Notes: generated by a model not told the origin, from the letters alone. A stretch of DNA of 12,698 bases from CAZJHX01 sp964545715 (GCA_964545715.1 CAZJHX010000230.1:1-12698); one strand, 5' to 3'. Counted from the first letter of the stretch, positions 1-8,486 are shown. Numbers and translations are program-made.

Positions 1-1
1 C

Positions 2-325
2 AACAACGGCAACGTCACCAACGAGGGCAACGTCACCAACGAGGGCAACCAGACCAACAACGGCACTCAAACCAACAACGGCGCTCAGACCAACAACGGC
101 GCCCAAACCAACAACGGCGCGGTCGACAATCACGGTGCTGTCACCAACCACGACACGGTGACCAACAACGGCGCGATCATCAACAACGGCACGGTCACCA
201 ACAACGGCGCCGTCAATAACCACGGCACGGTCACCAATCACGGCACGGTCACCAATGACGGGCCCGTGATCAACACCGGCGTCGTCACCAACGACGGCCC
301 TGTGACGAACAACGGCGAGGTGACC
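2..325 (+). repeat. 18 tandem 18-bp units coding NNGxVT hexapeptides
   Basis: Eighteen consecutive in-frame 18-bp units encode N-[NHDE]-G-x-[VQI]-[TDNI]. The fifth position is mostly Gln in units 3-6 and mostly Val or Ile elsewhere. The array is already running at the window edge, so its true length is unknown. A strict six-residue period with one hydrophobic position suggests a beta-solenoid, with NNG turns and short xVT strands. The fold is inference. Confidence 0.85.
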
Positions 326-2938
326 TTCAACGACAAGATCATCCTGGGCCAGTGCGCCATCGGCCTGCATCCCGATACAGCCGAGAACCCGCTTTGTGAC
401 GGTCTGGTCACCGCCCCCAAGCTCAGCGCCGACGCCCCGACTACCAGCCAGCAGGTCTTGACGTGGAACGGCGCGGAGATGGTCTGGACGCACCTGGGCA
501 CCGGCCACATCGCCAATGGCCAGGTGCGGGCGCACGACGTCGACCAGAACGAAATACAGCGACGCATCGTGGGCGGCTGTGCAGCCGGTTCGTCGATCCG
601 TGCGATCGCGCCAAACGGCACAGTGACCTGCGAGACGGACACGGATACCGACACGCAGCTCACCGAAGCGCAGGTCGACGCCATGGTCGCCGATAACGGC
701 TTTGCGCTGACCACCGACCTGGCGACAGTTGCGACGTCAGGCAGCTTCACCGACCTGGTCGGAGTCCCCGCGGACCTCGCGGACGGCGACGACAACACCC
801 AGCTCACCGAGACCCAGGTCGACGCCATGGTCGCCGATAACGGCTTTGCGCTGACCACCGACCTGGCGACAGTTGCGACGTCAGGCAGCTTCACCGACCT
901 GGTCGGAGTCCCCGCGGACCTCGCGGACGGCGATCACGACACGCTCGGCGGACTGAGCTGCAGCATCGGCGACATCGCCAAGCTCACCGCCGCGGGCTGG
1001 GCATGCGGCACGGACCAATCCGCCGCCGTAACCGAGGCCGAGGTGGACGCGCACGTCGCCAACAACGGGTACGCACTTGAGGCCAACCTGGCGGATGTCG
1101 GCACATCCGGATTGTTCGCCGACCTGCTCAACGTGCCCGCGGGGCTCGCTGACGGGGACGACGACACCCTGGCCGGGCTGGGCTGCAACATCGGAGAGAT
1201 CGCCAAGCTCACCGCCGGGGGTTGGGCATGCGGCACGGACCAATCCGCGGCCGTAACCGAGGCCGAGGTGGACGCGCACGTGGCCAACAACGGGTACGCA
1301 CTTGAGGCCAACCTGGCGGACGTCGGCACATCCGGACTGTTCGGCGACCTGATCAATGTCCCAGCGGTGCTGGGCAACCTCAACTGCGCGATCGGGCAGA
1401 TCGCCAAGCTGACACCCGGCGGATGGGACTGCGGCGACGACGTCGGGTTGACCGAGATACCCGATGGGTCGATCACGCTGGCCAAGCTGTCGGTCGGGCC
1501 GGGCACGGGGCCACCCATGCAGGTGCTGACCTGGCGTGACACGATCGGCATGGCGTGGGGGCGAATCGTCGGTGGCATGATCGAGCTCGGCACACTGACG
1601 GCTGATCATCTCGATGCGATGGTCATCGACCCGGTCGGGGGGTGCTTGAGCCGCGTCAACGCCGCAGGCCAGCTAGAGTGGCGCCGCATTCAGGCGGAAA
1701 ATCTCGACACGCCGGGAGGCCAGCACGACGGACTGCTGACGCTGACAGGCGGCATCATGGCCTGGCGACAGCTGGTGCCGGAGGATCTGGACACCCAAGG
1801 CAACCCGCCGCCACAGGCGGACAATCTGCTGACGGTGCGGCAAAACGGCACATTCCGCTGGCGCGACCGGCTGGACCCCGCCATCTTGGAGACCAATCCG
1901 CCGGACGTCGGCAGCGTGCTCGCGGTGCGCAACGAGCCCAGCGGTCCGATCGCCCACTGGACGCGGCTTCCCGTCAACATGGACGCGATCCCGATTTCAA
2001 ACCTGCCGTTCACAATCGGCACACCGGGCCGCTATTTCCTGACCACAGATCTGTCGGCCCCAACGCCGGGGGCCCTGGGCATTGTGATCCAGTCGTCGGA
2101 CGTCACGGTGGATCTCATGGGCCACACGATCTCCATGGACGGCGCGACCGGGATCGCCGTGCGCATCTACCCCGGTCTCGACGACATTCGCATCGAGAAC
2201 GGCCGCATCGAGGATGCTGGTGCGGGCATCGCGGGCGCAGCCGGTCCCGCGGCTGGAGTGTCGACTGTCGAGGTGGAGCGCGTCCGGTTCAGCAGGGGTG
2301 TGAAACACATCGACGCGCGCGGTTTGCACCTGACCTGTCTGCATTCGCGGTTCCATCTGGGTCGGACCGGCATCTCCGTCGTCGACGGCGAGGCGGATAT
2401 CCGGCACTGCACCTTCCAGGAGCAAGACACGGGCGTGGTTGTCGCCGACGCCGCCGGCCTGGTCATGTTGGCGGACAACTTGTTCCGCGACAATACGGTG
2501 GGCGTAGAGAGCGCAGGCCGCTTTGTGACGCTGCGTGCATCGCGCTTCATCAGCAACGACATATGGGGCGCCGCGCTGCACGGTGACGGGCGCGTCGACA
2601 TCACGGGCAACACCTTCCGCAACAACGCCGAGGCCCCGGGCCCTGGCCGAGCGGCGCTTGTCATCGACAGCCGGGCAAACGTGCATGGCAACCACTTTGC
2701 GTTCAACAAACACGCCAACCTGCGCGTCCTCGGCACGGACAACTCGATCGACTCCAACGCATTTCGGCTGGCCCATCCGAGCTCGGGCGCAGGGGTCGGC
2801 GTGCTCTTTGACGACACGGGCAGCCCCTATCACGGCAATCGGTTCTGGCTGAACGGCAGTCCGGCGACGCCGTTCGTGCATCCGCCGACCGGGGGCGACC
2901 CCGACGACGACATCGGCGGCAACTACATCATCCCCTGA
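2..2938 (+). CDS. Giant modular repeat / beta-helix surface protein, 5' end outside the window
   Basis: The frame is open from base 2, so the first in-frame start (GTG at 158) is internal; 978 residues are visible. In order these are: 18 hexads of N-[N/H/D/E]-G-x-[V/Q]-[T/N/D] (residues 1-108); a Cys-containing segment with CAAGSSIRAIAPNGTVTCE (about nt 580-636), a pattern I know from tail-fibre-like and collagen-like bacterial proteins; two 48-residue repeats; about two 75-residue repeats with C-x-I-G-x-I-A-K-L-T-x-x-G-W-x-C-G; several Trp-centred repeats; and, from about nt 2005, a segment like LPFTIGTPGRYFLTTDL followed by Asn/Gly-rich strands typical of right-handed parallel beta-helices (NosD/pectate-lyase-like fold). 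I infer a secreted or surface fibre or adhesin. No signal peptide, anchor or catalytic motif is visible, so function and ligand are unknown. Its stop overlaps the convergent gene by 11 bp. Confidence 0.85.
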   Translation, partial: NNGNVTNEGNVTNEGNQTNNGTQTNNGAQTNNGAQTNNGAVDNHGAVTNHDTVTNNGAIINNGTVTNNGAVNNHGTVTNHGTVTNDGPVINTGVVTNDGPVTNNGEVTFNDKIILGQCAIGLHPDTAENPLCDGLVTAPKLSADAPTTSQQVLTWNGAEMVWTHLGTGHIANGQVRAHDVDQNEIQRRIVGGCAAGSSIRAIAPNGTVTCETDTDTDTQLTEAQVDAMVADNGFALTTDLATVATSGSFTDLVGVPADLADGDDNTQLTETQVDAMVADNGFALTTDLATVATSGSFTDLVGVPADLADGDHDTLGGLSCSIGDIAKLTAAGWACGTDQSAAVTEAEVDAHVANNGYALEANLADVGTSGLFADLLNVPAGLADGDDDTLAGLGCNIGEIAKLTAGGWACGTDQSAAVTEAEVDAHVANNGYALEANLADVGTSGLFGDLINVPAVLGNLNCAIGQIAKLTPGGWDCGDDVGLTEIPDGSITLAKLSVGPGTGPPMQVLTWRDTIGMAWGRIVGGMIELGTLTADHLDAMVIDPVGGCLSRVNAAGQLEWRRIQAENLDTPGGQHDGLLTLTGGIMAWRQLVPEDLDTQGNPPPQADNLLTVRQNGTFRWRDRLDPAILETNPPDVGSVLAVRNEPSGPIAHWTRLPVNMDAIPISNLPFTIGTPGRYFLTTDLSAPTPGALGIVIQSSDVTVDLMGHTISMDGATGIAVRIYPGLDDIRIENGRIEDAGAGIAGAAGPAAGVSTVEVERVRFSRGVKHIDARGLHLTCLHSRFHLGRTGISVVDGEADIRHCTFQEQDTGVVVADAAGLVMLADNLFRDNTVGVESAGRFVTLRASRFISNDIWGAALHGDGRVDITGNTFRNNAEAPGPGRAALVIDSRANVHGNHFAFNKHANLRVLGTDNSIDSNAFRLAHPSSGAGVGVLFDDTGSPYHGNRFWLNGSPATPFVHPPTGGDPDDDIGGNYIIP
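656..943 (+). repeat. Two tandem 144-bp coding repeats, 119 bp of each identical
   Basis: Unit 1 is 656-799 and unit 2 is 800-943. Bases 671-789 and 815-933 are identical over 119 bp, including third codon positions. Each encodes a 48-residue module beginning QLTE and containing VDAMVADNGFALTTDL. Synonymous-site identity points to recent duplication or gene conversion. Confidence 0.9.
938..1367 (+). repeat. 75-residue (225-bp) tandem repeat, about two copies
   Basis: Copy 1 is 938-1162. Copy 2 starts at 1163 and loses its last part near 1367. Each has a disulfide-like pair in C-x-I-G-x-I-A-K-L-T-x-x-G-W-x-C-G, followed by EAEVDAHVANNGYALEANL. A third, shorter copy of the Cys part follows at about 1369-1435 (NCAIGQIAKLTPGGWDCG). 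The two full copies differ at scattered bases, so they are older than the 144-bp pair before them, with which they share the VDAxVAxNGxAL core. Confidence 0.8.
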
Positions 2939-4397
2939 TCCACGGGCGCTGAATGCCGCCAAACGGCAGCAGCGACAGCGCCGTGCGCGAGTACTGCATC
3001 AAGTCGGCGGGCCCGCGCAGCCGGCGGGCGGCCTGCCACACGTATGAGGGGCGGAAGTAGAACTGGCGAATGGCGCTCTGGTGAATACGTCGCATGTCGG
3101 CGCGGGTCAGGTCGCCCGGGGTGTACTCCGGGTAGCCGATCTCGCCGCGCATGAAGCGGTCCCAGACATCCTCGGTGACCTTACCTTCGGCCACCGCGCG
3201 CTCGAACAGCTTGGTTTTGGGCACCAGCACCATGATGTGGAACTCCACGAAGTCCGCGCGGATGTCCTTCACAAAGTCCACGCTGGTCTGCATGTCGGCG
3301 ACCGTCTCGTCCGGGTGGCCGAAGATGATCGTGCACGACGACTCCACACCCAGTCGCCTGGCCGCGTCGAACACCGCCTTGACGTGCTGGTTGCTGAAGT
3401 CTTTGAGCATGTCCCTGCGATGGTCGTAGACGCCGCTCTCGACGCCAAAGCCGATCTTGGACAGCCCCGCCCGGCGCATGGCGGCCATCAGCTCCTCATC
3501 CATCAGATCGATGCGCGTCTTGGCGCCCCAGCGGAACTTCAGCCCCCGCTGAACGATGGCGTCGCACAGCTCCATCACGCGCGATCGGTCCGTGGTGAAC
3601 GTCTCGTCCATCATCTCGATGTAAGTCGGCCGATAGGTCGTCACCGTGTGCTCCAAATCGGCCAACATCGCGTCCACGCCGAGGGCGCGCACCTTGTTGA
3701 ACATCGACTTGGGCGACGCGCTCGAGCAATAGCAGAACGGGCACTTGTAGGGGCAGCCCCGGTTCATGAGCGCCACTTCGATGGCTCCGACAAAGGGCAG
3801 CTTGTATGGGGCGCGGATCAGTGAGCGGTCGGGCAGGAACTCGTCGAGGTCCTCCAGAAGGACGGGCTCCTTGGTGTAGACGTCCCCCTCCGAGCCATGC
3901 TCTGCGATGATGACACCGGGTACGTCCTCCGGTTTGCCCTGCCCGCGAATCAGGGCGTCGCACAGCTGCGTGAACGCCACCTCACCGTCGCCTGCGATGC
4001 CGTACCGCAGGCCCAGCTTGGCCACGACCTCCGGCACAGCGGTCGGGTACGCGCCCCCGACCACGATCTCGTAGCCGCGTCCCTTCATCACCTGGACAAG
4101 CGCGTAGACGCTGCGCAGGTTGGCGGACAGCAGCGTGATCCCTACGACCCGCGCGCCCTCACATCGCGCCGCGAGCTGCTCCATGGTGGCGCGCTCGGTG
4201 CACGAGTCGATGCCGAGCACCTGATACCCCGCGCGACGCAGCGCGCCGCCGATCGTGAACAAGCCCAGTGGCGGATACAGAAACTCAGTCGACGCCAGGT
4301 CCATCACAAGGGGGTCGCTAAACAGCCCCGCGATGGTGTCCGCCGAATGCGGTGGATACAGGTAGCTCGGATTGAGCAGAATGACGTCGGGCTGCAT
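2928..4397 (-). CDS. B12-binding-domain radical SAM enzyme
   Basis: The protein has 489 residues. The N-terminal part (about 1-160) starts MQPDVILLNPSYLYPP and has the alternating strand/helix pattern of a cobalamin-binding Rossmann-like domain (VVGITLLSANL, IVVGGAYPTAVPE, GIAGDGEVAF). The radical SAM domain follows with NRGCPYKCPFCYC, giving the cluster cysteines C215, C219 and C222 in the canonical C-x3-C-x2-C spacing. IGFGVESGVYDHRR and IIFGHPDETVADM are typical later motifs of this class. The C-terminal IRQFYFRPSYVWQAARRLRG resembles the tail of BchE-like B12-radical SAM proteins. Known members do methylations, cyclisations or rearrangements on lipids, tetrapyrroles or natural products; the substrate cannot be read here. 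A GGAG lies 9 nt before the ATG. The gene stands alone and is divergent from the STAND-like gene. Confidence 0.9.
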   Translation of the reverse strand: MQPDVILLNPSYLYPPHSADTIAGLFSDPLVMDLASTEFLYPPLGLFTIGGALRRAGYQVLGIDSCTERATMEQLAARCEGARVVGITLLSANLRSVYALVQVMKGRGYEIVVGGAYPTAVPEVVAKLGLRYGIAGDGEVAFTQLCDALIRGQGKPEDVPGVIIAEHGSEGDVYTKEPVLLEDLDEFLPDRSLIRAPYKLPFVGAIEVALMNRGCPYKCPFCYCSSASPKSMFNKVRALGVDAMLADLEHTVTTYRPTYIEMMDETFTTDRSRVMELCDAIVQRGLKFRWGAKTRIDLMDEELMAAMRRAGLSKIGFGVESGVYDHRRDMLKDFSNQHVKAVFDAARRLGVESSCTIIFGHPDETVADMQTSVDFVKDIRADFVEFHIMVLVPKTKLFERAVAEGKVTEDVWDRFMRGEIGYPEYTPGDLTRADMRRIHQSAIRQFYFRPSYVWQAARRLRGPADLMQYSRTALSLLPFGGIQRPWIRG

Positions 4398-4635
4398 GGC
4401 TTCGATCTCCGTTGTCCGGTGCTGAACAGGCTAGGCCTGTGTCAATTCGGATACTTGGACCCAAGCCAGGGTTTGGTCGGTTTGACCCGGAACCGGGAAT
4501 CTCCGCGCTACTGACCGGGGTCAATCGTGATCGTTGCCAGGGTTTGGTCAATCCCTGTTCATCCCTGAGAAACGGCCGTTTCAGTGGGGTACACCCTTCG
4601 CTAAGTGGTGAAGCCAATAGGCGGAGGGCGTCTGG
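4398..4635. promoter_or_regulatory. Divergent intergenic region rich in short repeats
   Basis: These 238 bp separate the start codons of the radical SAM gene (-) and the STAND-like gene (+), so they must hold both promoters. Visible elements: an inverted repeat ACAGGC-TAG-GCCTGT at 4426-4440; a 14-bp direct repeat GCCAGGGTTTGGTC at 4465-4478 and 4536-4549; a perfect 14-bp palindrome at 4569-4582. A minus-strand TTGACA (4445 to 4440) overlaps the first inverted repeat but has no convincing -10 partner. I could not assign a sigma factor class. Confidence 0.5.
4569..4582. promoter_or_regulatory. Perfect palindrome GAAACGGCCGTTTC, possible operator
   Basis: A 14-bp perfect dyad lies 53 bp before the GTG start of the STAND-like gene, a position where a dimeric regulator could act. 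The binder is unknown; the HTH protein encoded downstream is one candidate by proximity only. Confidence 0.35.
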
Positions 4636-6531
4636 GTGACAGCGGATAACGCGGAATTTGTCGGTCGGGACGCGGAGCTGCGACTGATCGAGCGCGTCGC
4701 GGACCGGCCCAGCGTGATCCATGTGTACGGTCCCACCGGCATCGGTAAATCGGCGTTACTCGCCCATGCAGCGTCGCAGCGCAGCACAAACGAGCCAAGC
4801 CTGATCGTCGCCGACGACGTTCAGGACATGACGCCGAAGGCGCTGCGATCGGCGCTGGCGGAGGCCAAGCTGCAGGGCGGCGTGCTGCTCACAGCATCGA
4901 CCACACGGCTGCCCGTGGACTGGGACGGCGCCGCTGACAGACCGACTCCGCAGCTGGCCCTCAAACCTCTGACTGCGTCTGAGGTCGCTGAATACGCTCG
5001 ATGGTGCGATCTCGGCGACGACGCGGAGGAGTTGTTTGCGCTCTCGCAGGGCCACCCGATGGCCATGGTCGCCTTTGCCGAGGCCCTGAGCCAAAGCCCA
5101 CAGCGCCCGCTGAACCCGGGGTTGGCGACCGAGCTGCTCCGCGGCGTAGGTACCAACGTCTGCCCTCGCTCGGGCGACGCGGCCCAAAGCACAGCCATGA
5201 CCGTCTGCGCGCTGGCCCGAACGACCACGCAGGAGCTTCTTGGGGACATCTCCGGGATCCCGGAGCCCGCCGCCACGTTCGACTGGCTGGCAGGACAGTC
5301 CTGGGTCGAGCAAAAGAGCCGAGGCATCTCACCCGCCGAGATCGCCCGACAAGCGCTGCTGGCAGACGCTCGCTGGCGAGCGCCCGACGCCACGCGCGAG
5401 CTCGAGCAAGAGGTACTGCGCGCCCACCACCAGCGACTGCTGACGTCGCGCGGACGCGTGGAGCATCTGGCTGACCTTCTGTTTCTGGGGCGTCATCGGC
5501 TGAAGAACTGCCCGCTGTTGGATGCGGACGCCGAGCTGCATGCTGTAGGACGCCCGACCCCCGACGACGCATCGGCCATCGTCGACCTGGCTCGGCGTCA
5601 GGGTGGCGACCCATCGGCCTCCATCGCGCGCGCCTGGTTCGACGCCCGACCCGATGCGTTCGTTATCGCGCGCGGTGCCGATCCCGACCGAATCGTCGGC
5701 TTCATCCTCAACCCATATCTGGGACACCGAGAGTTGGAGGTGCCTCCGGTCGAAGACGCCGCGCTGACCATCGTCCGCGAGGTCGTCGAGCAGTTCGGCG
5801 CACTGCGAGACGGCGAGCGCGTCAGCGTGATGCGGATGTGCGCTGACGGCGCAGGCGTCGCCGGCATGACGCCGCTGCTGAGCACACTCCACGCCACGCG
5901 CATCGCCGTCTGCATGGCTGAGCCCCGCGTCGCGCTGACGGTCCTGATCACCAGTAACCCCGAGATCTGGGCAGTCCATCGCCGCGCCGGACTCTTCGAC
6001 GGGTGGCGCGGCGGCCCGGTCTCCCTGAACGACACCGAGTACCGCGTCTACGTACGCGACCGCCGGCGCCTGCCGGACGCCCACTGGCTGGAGCGCCTGC
6101 TCGATCCGGTGGTCAACGCACCGCTGACGGAGCCGCAGGTGCTCGGGCGCGAGGCGTTCGACCACGCGGTCCACGACGCCCTGAAGTCGTTTGAATCAGC
6201 AGCCGAGCTGCGCGACTCACCGTTGCTGGAATCTCGCCTCATCCGAGAGCGGACTCCCACGGCCGCCGGCGTCTCTACCAGGCTCGAAGAGCTGCGCCAT
6301 CTGATCCGCGCCACGATCGACGCCCTGCGCGCATCGTCTCGGACGGTCAAATTCTACGAGGCCCTGCGCTACACCTATCTGGATCCCGTGGAGACGCAGC
6401 AAGTCGCAGCCGAGGTCCTGGATCTGCCTTTCAGCACGTACCGGCGACACCTGGTTCGAGGCGTGCAGCTGGTCGCCGACGAGCTCTGGCGCGGAGAGCT
6501 CGGCGAGGATCTGGGCTGGCAGCTCAGCTGA
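4636..6531 (+). CDS. STAND-like P-loop ATPase with C-terminal helix-turn-helix
   Basis: The protein has 631 residues. The GTG start is supported by GGAGGG 7 nt upstream (4623-4628). Walker A is GPTGIGKS (32-39) and Walker B-like LIVADD is at 56-61. The following stretch, with PLTASEVAEYARWC (111-124) and LSQGHPMAMVAFAEAL (136-151), looks like the lid of STAND/AAA ATPases. Residues about 330-490 (AWFDARPDAFVIARG, VALTVLITSNPEIWAVHRRAGLF, then WLERLLDP) match a conserved but uncharacterised region I associate with multidomain bacterial ATP-binding proteins; the early part recalls GNAT proteins. The C-terminus YTYLDPVETQQVAAEVLDL then PFSTYRRHLVRGV (579-610) is an HTH resembling sigma region 4. 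I infer a cytosolic ATP-dependent signal-integrating regulator. No ligand-binding repeats are evident. It overlaps the convergent kinase gene by 8 bp. Confidence 0.8.
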   Translation: MTADNAEFVGRDAELRLIERVADRPSVIHVYGPTGIGKSALLAHAASQRSTNEPSLIVADDVQDMTPKALRSALAEAKLQGGVLLTASTTRLPVDWDGAADRPTPQLALKPLTASEVAEYARWCDLGDDAEELFALSQGHPMAMVAFAEALSQSPQRPLNPGLATELLRGVGTNVCPRSGDAAQSTAMTVCALARTTTQELLGDISGIPEPAATFDWLAGQSWVEQKSRGISPAEIARQALLADARWRAPDATRELEQEVLRAHHQRLLTSRGRVEHLADLLFLGRHRLKNCPLLDADAELHAVGRPTPDDASAIVDLARRQGGDPSASIARAWFDARPDAFVIARGADPDRIVGFILNPYLGHRELEVPPVEDAALTIVREVVEQFGALRDGERVSVMRMCADGAGVAGMTPLLSTLHATRIAVCMAEPRVALTVLITSNPEIWAVHRRAGLFDGWRGGPVSLNDTEYRVYVRDRRRLPDAHWLERLLDPVVNAPLTEPQVLGREAFDHAVHDALKSFESAAELRDSPLLESRLIRERTPTAAGVSTRLEELRHLIRATIDALRASSRTVKFYEALRYTYLDPVETQQVAAEVLDLPFSTYRRHLVRGVQLVADELWRGELGEDLGWQLS

Positions 6532-8486
6532 CCTGGTCCAACAGCTCCCGGACTTTGGCGGCCAGCAGCCCAGGGGTGAACGGCTTGCGCAGAACCGGCA
6601 CGTCTGTTGATGCGTCGCCGGGCACCACCGCGGCGGCGTCCTTGTGTCCGGTGATCAGCAAGGCAACCAGCCTCGGCGCTTGGTCGGTGAGCGTTCTTAC
6701 CAGCTCCGATCCCCGCTGATCGGGAAGCTGGACATCCGCGACAACTGCGTCGAATCGGCCTTCGTACACGCGCCAGGTGCGCAGAGCCTGCCGCGCGTCC
6801 TGGGCCGGATACACCGCAAACCCGCGCTGAGCCAGCGCACGCAAACCCGCGCTGAGCCAGCGCACGCGAGGCGACGTCCAACAACCAGGGATCGTCTTCC
6901 ACCAGCAGCACAGACTCGCTGCCGTGCGCGTCGGGCGTGGCGGCCGGCAGCCGCGGCCCCTCATCACAGCGGGGAAAGCGGCACTCGAAGCGCGTGCCCT
7001 GATCAGGCGTGCTTTGAACAATGATCTGCCCCTCGAGAGCCTCCACGATCCCGCGGCACGTCGCGAGCCCGAGTCCGGTGCCCTGCCCTTCGGGCTTGGT
7101 CGTAAAGAAGGGATCAAATGCGCGAGCCAGGACATCGGCCGACATCCCCTGCCCGGTGTCCGAAACCGTGAGCACCACCTCGGCGGCCGTGATCTCCGTC
7201 CCGATTCTCAGCTCACCGCCCCCGGGCATGGCGTCGTGCGCGTTGAGGGCCAGGTTGAAGAGCAGCTGTTCGAGTTGTGCCTCGTCCGCCCGTACCACCG
7301 CGGGCTCTTCCGACGACACGACGACCAGGGAAATCCGTGGAATCAGCATGCGTGCGAGCATCAACTCAGCGCGCTCCACGATGGTGTTCAAGTCCCTCGG
7401 CGCGAGCACCAGCGGCGCGTTGCGTGCAAAGGCGAGCAGACGCCCCGTCAGCGTTCCCGCCCGCTGCGTCGCCAGCATCGCCGCGCCCAGCTCCGACGCG
7501 TGTGGGGCGCCGGGAGCGAGGTCCGCGGACACGAGATCGAGATTGCCCAGGATCGTGGTCAGCAGGTTGTTGAAGTCATGCGCGATTCCGCCCGCCAGTT
7601 GACCGAGAGCGTCCATCTTCTGGGCCCGCGCCATACTCTGCTCAGACGCCAGCAGCGCGCTCTGGTGGCGTCGCGCCTCGACTCGATCGGTGATGTCGCG
7701 CACGATCGCCACCACGCCGGCTTCGCCTTTGGGCGCCAGACGCACCTCCACCCACTGGGCCTCGTCATCGTTGTGGATGCGAAGCTCCGCGACAACCGGC
7801 GGGTCGGAGATGACCGAGGCCCGAGCCGCCAGCATCCGCAAATTGCCGGCCGTGTCCGGATCGAACGCCTCCTCCAGGGACTTGCCCACGACGTCCTGGT
7901 AAGTCGGAAAGAGGCTCACCGTCTCAGACGTCACCGCATCGACTACCCGCCCCTCCAGATCCAGCTCCATAACGAGGTCCGGCAGGGCGGAGAGAATAGC
8001 GCGGACATTGGCTCGGCTGGCGCGCAGGCGTTGGTCCGCTGCATGCTGTTCCGAGACGTCGCGCAGCGCGGCGATGACCTCGAGCTCGCCGTCTCGCGTG
8101 ACGGGGCTGAGCGCCACGTCGACGGGAAACTTGCGCCCATCTCGGGCCTGCGCGAACAGCCGAAGACCACTGCCCAGACGACGCGGCTGAGGATCGTCGA
8201 AGTAGCCGACCATCTTTGCCTGATGAGCGTCGCGCAGCTCCTCCGGAAGGAGCAGCCCCAACGGCTTGCCGACCAGGTCGGCGCGTGTGTAGCCAAAGAG
8301 TCGCTCAGCCTGCCGATTGAGATAGCCGATCACGCCACGCCGGTCGACGAGGAACAGGGCGTCCGGCGCAGCCTCTACGAGTGCCACCCAGAAAGCGCCG
8401 CTAGTCTCCAAGGCCATGACGAAGCTGTTTAGCTCGCGTCTCGGCTCCATGACAGGTCGGTCGATGTTCGTAATGTGCTCGCCCAT
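6524..8486 (-). CDS. Cytosolic PAS-PAS hybrid histidine kinase, receiver domain frameshifted
   Basis: From the ATG at 8486 the order is: PAS 1 (about 32-145), PAS 2 (about 160-268), HisKA with GGIAHDFNNLL (phospho-acceptor His303), then the catalytic ATPase domain with NLALNAHDAM (N415), DTGQGM (443-448), FDPFF (457-461) and GTGLGL (469-474). No membrane segment is seen, so it is cytosolic. A receiver domain starts SVLLVEDDPW (E530 D531 D532) but is broken at 6815-6867 by a 25-bp tandem duplication. Removing one copy gives a normal 645-residue protein with receiver Asp576 (VVADVQLPD), Thr604 (LLITGH) and Lys626 (LRKPF). As written, translation leaves frame near residue 549, destroys the receiver and runs antisense into the neighbouring gene to 6375. 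The kinase core is intact. The start is uncertain (ATGs at 8486, 8450 and 8417; no clear ribosome site). No cognate regulator is adjacent, so it is probably an orphan kinase. Confidence 0.85.
6815..6867. repeat. 25-bp perfect tandem duplication breaking the receiver domain
   Basis: Bases 6816-6840 and 6841-6865 are identical. The 25-base period holds from 6815 to 6867. Because 25 is not a multiple of three, the extra copy shifts the reading frame of the hybrid kinase. The protein encoded before the duplicate (RALAQRGFA) continues naturally into the other frame after it (VYPAQDARQAL), which shows that one copy is the ancestral state. Confidence 0.92.

Noticed and set aside
158..160. GTG at 158 as the start of the fibre gene
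   Set aside because: The frame and the hexapeptide array continue unbroken upstream to base 2, with no ribosome site before 158, so the gene begins outside the window.
1..330. CRISPR-like or satellite repeat appearance
   Set aside because: The 18-bp periodicity is exactly in frame, encodes a continuous peptide and has no unique spacers; it is a coding repeat.
1..2938. Phage tail-fibre identity for the repeat protein
   Set aside because: Some motifs are shared with tail fibres, but no phage structural or lysis genes are nearby and the C-terminus is a beta-helix of the secreted type.
6924..8432. Long plus-strand open frame of about 500 codons
   Set aside because: It is antisense to the hybrid kinase, which has clear PAS, HisKA and ATPase motifs; the plus-strand product has no recognisable motif and a composition typical of GC-rich shadow frames.
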